In this document: piece after piece, positions 6,050 to 6,081 of the stretch
Layout: every line of letters starts with the position of its first letter
How positions within the stretch are numbered: position 1 is the stretch's first letter
Assembly (NCBI GenBank): GCA_943324395.2
Contig: CALPLL020000113.1
Location: 1 to 6,081, forward strand
DNA length: 6,081 nt
Origin: Rhizobium sp. Q54
Lineage (GTDB): Bacteria; Bacteroidota; Bacteroidia; Flavobacteriales; Flavobacteriaceae
Direction of reading: 5' to 3'
Position numbers and translations under genes: made by a program
Notes under the pieces: generated by a model
Told to the model about the DNA's origin: nothing
The model's database searches: none
What the model saw: the letters and a program-made list of their open reading frames with translations, nothing else

Positions 6050-6081
6050 TGATCTTATCCTTTTTAGATTTTTATAAACAA

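Noticed and set aside
6050..6081. Start of a further gene or a terminator at the right edge
   Set aside because: Only a second stop codon and AT-rich sequence are visible; no hairpin, start codon with coding sequence or promoter box can be supported.

Overview
The window is about two-thirds A+T, uses A-rich stretches instead of Shine-Dalgarno sites ahead of most starts, and has a TAnnTTTG-type promoter box. It also carries a mevalonate-pathway operon and a lipoprotein with acidic residues just after the lipidated cysteine. Together these point to Bacteroidota, most likely Flavobacteriaceae (Flavobacterium or a close relative). This assignment rests on reading the sequence and on recalled family features, not on a database search. 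All six genes lie on the + strand. No tRNA, rRNA, CRISPR array, insertion sequence or phage gene was seen.

Region 1 (1-2782) is a compact isoprenoid operon. It holds the 3' five-sixths or so of a diphosphomevalonate decarboxylase gene (cut by the left edge of the window), a GHMP-family mevalonate kinase starting 3 nt later, and a UbiA-family membrane prenyltransferase starting 27 nt after that. The first two belong to the pathway that makes isopentenyl diphosphate. The third joins a polyprenyl diphosphate to an acceptor in the membrane, so the cluster links precursor supply to a prenyl-using step. The decarboxylase gene contains a perfect short palindrome read in frame, which may be a small mobile or repeat-derived insertion.

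Region 2 (2783-3827) holds a promoter box, an RsuA/RluB-type rRNA pseudouridine synthase with a long basic N-terminal tail, and a clear intrinsic terminator.

Region 3 (3828-4285) holds a small SnoaL/NTF2-like protein of unknown substrate, followed by an AT-rich spacer with a 13-bp imperfect inverted repeat around a possible promoter.

Region 4 (4286-6081) holds a DUF885 lipoprotein, a putative zinc-peptidase-like protein of the cell envelope, ending in tandem stop codons. The last 29 nt show no recognisable feature.

Overall this looks like a mostly ordinary chromosomal housekeeping region, and I found no convincing new defence or mobile system. The points most worth a second look are the in-frame palindrome in the decarboxylase, the acceptor of the operon-linked UbiA enzyme, and the probable surface location of the DUF885 lipoprotein.
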